A DNA stretch of 64,000 nucleotides from Sialis fuliginosa (Eukaryota > Arthropoda > Insecta > Megaloptera > Sialidae): NCBI GenBank assembly GCA_961205875.1, contig OY540809.1, positions 47,024,608 through 47,088,607 on the forward strand. The letters are read 5' to 3'. Shown piece by piece: positions 61,301 to 64,000 of the stretch (the first letter of the stretch is position 1; every line of letters starts with the position of its first letter). A program made the position numbers and the translations under genes. The notes under the pieces are model-generated. The model was given only the letters and a program-made list of their open reading frames with translations. It had not been told where the DNA came from and ran no database searches.

Positions 61301-64000
61301 AGTTTAATGGCAGTCTTGTAGAGAATTAAATTCTCTACATTTTCTTCCATAGGCGTCGGTTTCTACGATCAAAAGATTACGAGTTATAGCGCCGCAAAGT
61401 ATGTAAAAAGTAGTTTTTGCAAATTATCTCGTAAACAATTGATTTTATATAAAAATATTAAATAGCAGTCTGGTAGAGAATTAAATTCTCTACATTTTCT
61501 TCTATAGGCGTCGGTTTCTACGATCAAAAGATCACGAGTTATAGCGCCGCAAAGTTTGTAAAAAGTAGTTTTTGCAAATTATCTCGTAAACGTCTGATTT
61601 TATATGAAAAAGTTAAATAGCAGTCTTGTAGAGAATTAAATTCTCTACATTTTCTTCCATAGACGTCGGTTTCTACGATCAAAAGATTAAGAGTTATAGC
61701 GTCGCAAAGTTTGTAAAAAGTAGTTTTTGCAAATTATCTCGTAAACGTTTGATTTTATATAAAAATGTTAAATGGCAGTCATGTAGAGAATTAAATTCTC
61801 TACATTTTCTTCCATAGGCGTCGGTTTCTACGATCAAAAGATTACAAGTTATAGCGCCGCAAAGTTTGTAAAAAGTAGTTTTTGCAAATTATCTCGTAAA
61901 CGTTTGATTTAACATAAATATGTTAAATGGCCGTCATGTAGAGAATTAAATTCTCTACATTTTCTTCCATAAGCGTCGGTTTCTACGATTAAAAGATTAC
62001 GAGTTACAGCGCCGCAATGTTTGTAAAAAGTAGTTTTTGCAAATTATCTCGTAAACGTTTGATTTTATATAAAAATGTTAAATGGCCGTCATGTAGAGAA
62101 TTAAATTCTCTACATTTTCTTCAATAGGTGTCGGTTTCTACGATCAAAAGATTACGAGTTATAGCGTCGCAAAGTTTGTAAAAAGTAGTTTTTGCAAATT
62201 ATCTCGTAAACGTTTATTTTATATAAAAATGTTAAATGGCAATATTGTAGAGAATTAAAATCTCTACATTTTCTTCCATAGCCGTCGGTTTCTACTATCA
62301 AAAGATCACGAGTTATAGCGCCGCAAAGTTTGTAAAAAGTAGTTTTTGCAAATTATCTCGTAAACGTCTGATTTTATATGAAAAAGTTAAATAGCAGTCT
62401 TGTAGAGAATTAAATTCTCTACATTTTCTTCCATAGGCGTCGGTTTCTACGATCAAAAGATTAAGAGTTATAGCGTCGCAAAGTTTGTAAAATGTAGTTT
62501 TTGCAAATTATCTCGTAAACGTTTGATTTTATATAAAAAAGTTTAATGGCAGTCTTGTAGAGAATTAAATTCTCTACATTTTCTTCCATAGGCGTCGGTT
62601 TCTACGATCAAAAGATTACGAGTTATAGCGCCGCAAAGTATGTAAAAAGTAGTTTTTGCAAATTATCTCGTAAACAATTGATTTTATATAAAAATATTAA
62701 ATAGCAGTCTGGTAGAGAATTAAATTCTCTACATTTTCTTCTATAGGCGTCGGTTTCTACGATCAAAAGATCACGAGTTATAGCGCCGCAAAGTTTGTAA
62801 AAAGTAGTTTTTGCAAATTATCTCGTAAACGTCTGATTTTATATGAAAAAGTTAAATAGCAGTCTTGTAGAGAATTAAATTCTCTACATTTTCTTCCATA
62901 GACGTCGGTTTCTACGATCAAAAGATTAAGAGTTATAGCGTCGCAAAGTTTGTAAAAAGTAGTTTTTGCAAATTATCTCGTAAACGTTTGATTTTATATA
63001 AAAATGTTAAATGGCAGTCATGTAGAGAATTAAATTCTCTACATTTTCTTCCATAGGCGTCGGTTTCTACGATCAAAAGATTACAAGTTATAGCGCCGCA
63101 AAGTTTGTAAAAAGTAGTTTTTGCAAATTATCTCGTAAACGTTTGATTTAACATAAATATGTTAAATGGCCGTCATGTAGAGAATTAAATTCTCTACATT
63201 TTCTTCCATAAGCGTCGGTTTCTACGATTAAAAGATTACGAGTTACAGCGCCGCAATGTTTGTAAAAAGTAGTTTTTGCAAATTATCTCGTAAACGTTTG
63301 ATTTTATATAAAAATGTTAAATGGCCGTCATGTAGAGAATTAAATTCTCTACATTTTCTTCAATAGGTGTCGGTTTCTACGATCAAAAGATTACGAGTTA
63401 TAGCGTCGCAAAGTTTGTAAAAAGTAGTTTTTGCAAATTATCTCGTAAACGTTTATTTTATATAAAAATGTTAAATGGCAATATTGTAGAGAATTAAAAT
63501 CTCTACATTTTCTTCCATAGCCGTCGGTTTCTACTATCAAAAGATCACGAGTTATAGCGCCGCAAAGTTTGTAAAAAGTAGTTTTTGCAAATTATCTCGT
63601 AAACGTCTGATTTTATATGAAAAAGTTAAATAGCAGTCTTGTAGAGAATTAAATTCTCTACATTTTCTTCCATAGGCGTCGGTTTCTACGATCAAAAGAT
63701 TAAGAGTTATAGCGTCGCAAAGTTTGTAAAATGTAGTTTTTGCAAATTATCTCGTAAACGTTTGATTTTATATAAAAAAGTTTAATGGCAGTCTTGTAGA
63801 GAATTAAATTCTCTACATTTTCTTCCATAGGCGTCGGTTTCTACGATCAAAAGATTACGAGTTATAGCGCCGCAAAGTATGTAAAAAGTAGTTTTTGCAA
63901 ATTATCTCGTAAACAATTGATTTTATATAAAAATATTAAATAGCAGTCTGGTAGAGAATTAAATTCTCTACATTTTCTTCTATAGGCGTCGGTTTCTACG
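58312..64000 (+). repeat. 155-bp satellite in an 8-monomer, 1,239-bp higher-order array
   Basis: Monomers of 155 bp (one type 154 bp) recur head to tail from about 58.3 kb to the window end, about 36 in all. Anchoring on 'gtttttgcaaattatctcg' gives starts at 58471, 58626, 58780, 58935, 59090 and so on. The 154-bp type ('acgtttattttat') recurs at 58651, 59735, 60974, 62213 and 63452, so the higher-order unit is 1,239 bp (8 monomers), with a first unit of 1,084 bp (7 monomers). Full units look essentially identical by eye. The first two monomers are diverged, which marks the array edge. Each monomer has a palindrome with arms GTAGAGAATT / AATTCTCTAC. No open frame runs through. The right end is beyond the window. 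A centromeric, heterochromatic or subtelomeric role is possible but not shown. Confidence 0.97.

Noticed and set aside
58312-64000. Regular repeats that could be mistaken for a CRISPR array.
   Set aside because: The whole 155-bp unit is repeated without unique spacers, and the genome is eukaryotic.

Overview
This window is nuclear DNA from an animal, almost certainly an insect. It is very AT-rich and has spliceosomal genes, introns of up to about 12 kb full of short non-autonomous DNA transposons, and a tandem satellite array at the right end. The family content (CDKL kinase, NECAP, Rpt6, NDUFB6, POLR3G-like, DPH3, TRMT10A) is metazoan. The repeat types (8-bp-TSD hAT MITEs, TTAA-flanked elements, the 'tagggttccgta' and 'cgcggcttcgctcgcgtgg' repeats) are familiar from insects such as hemipterans and lepidopterans. 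I cannot fix the order.

Layout, left to right. 1-3025 (+) holds the last three coding exons of a CDKL1/4-type protein kinase. 8374-39294 (+) holds an eleven-exon gene for a predicted 741-residue protein with coiled coils, one PDZ domain, and a Gln-, His- and Asn-rich tail; I do not recognise it by name. 41554-43155 (+) is NECAP, complete and ending in WVQF. After a 6-kb gap with long inverted repeats comes a compact housekeeping cluster of about 7 kb: PSMC5/Rpt6 (-), NDUFB6 (+), a POLR3G/POLR3GL-like RNA polymerase III subunit (-), DPH3 (-) and TRMT10A (+). Rpt6/NDUFB6 and DPH3/TRMT10A each share a divergent intergenic region. NDUFB6 and the POLR3G-like gene converge. DPH3 and the POLR3G-like gene are in tandem with only 10 bp between the stop of one and the ATG of the other, so they may share a dicistronic transcript.

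From about 58.3 kb to the end the window is a satellite array: 155-bp monomers in an eight-monomer higher-order repeat of 1,239 bp, whose copies look essentially identical wherever compared by eye. One repeat near the edge has lost exactly one monomer by a crossover inside a monomer. Each monomer has nested dyad symmetry.

The rest is mostly transposon debris: hAT-type MITEs with visible 8-bp target duplications, TTAA-flanked (piggyBac-like) elements, fold-back elements, one recurrent family of about 770 bp (called R1 here, nine copies or fragments), and a decayed mariner-like transposase fragment. I saw no rRNA, tRNA, CRISPR or retroviral element. All exon coordinates were read by eye from frame, splice-site and family agreement, not computed.
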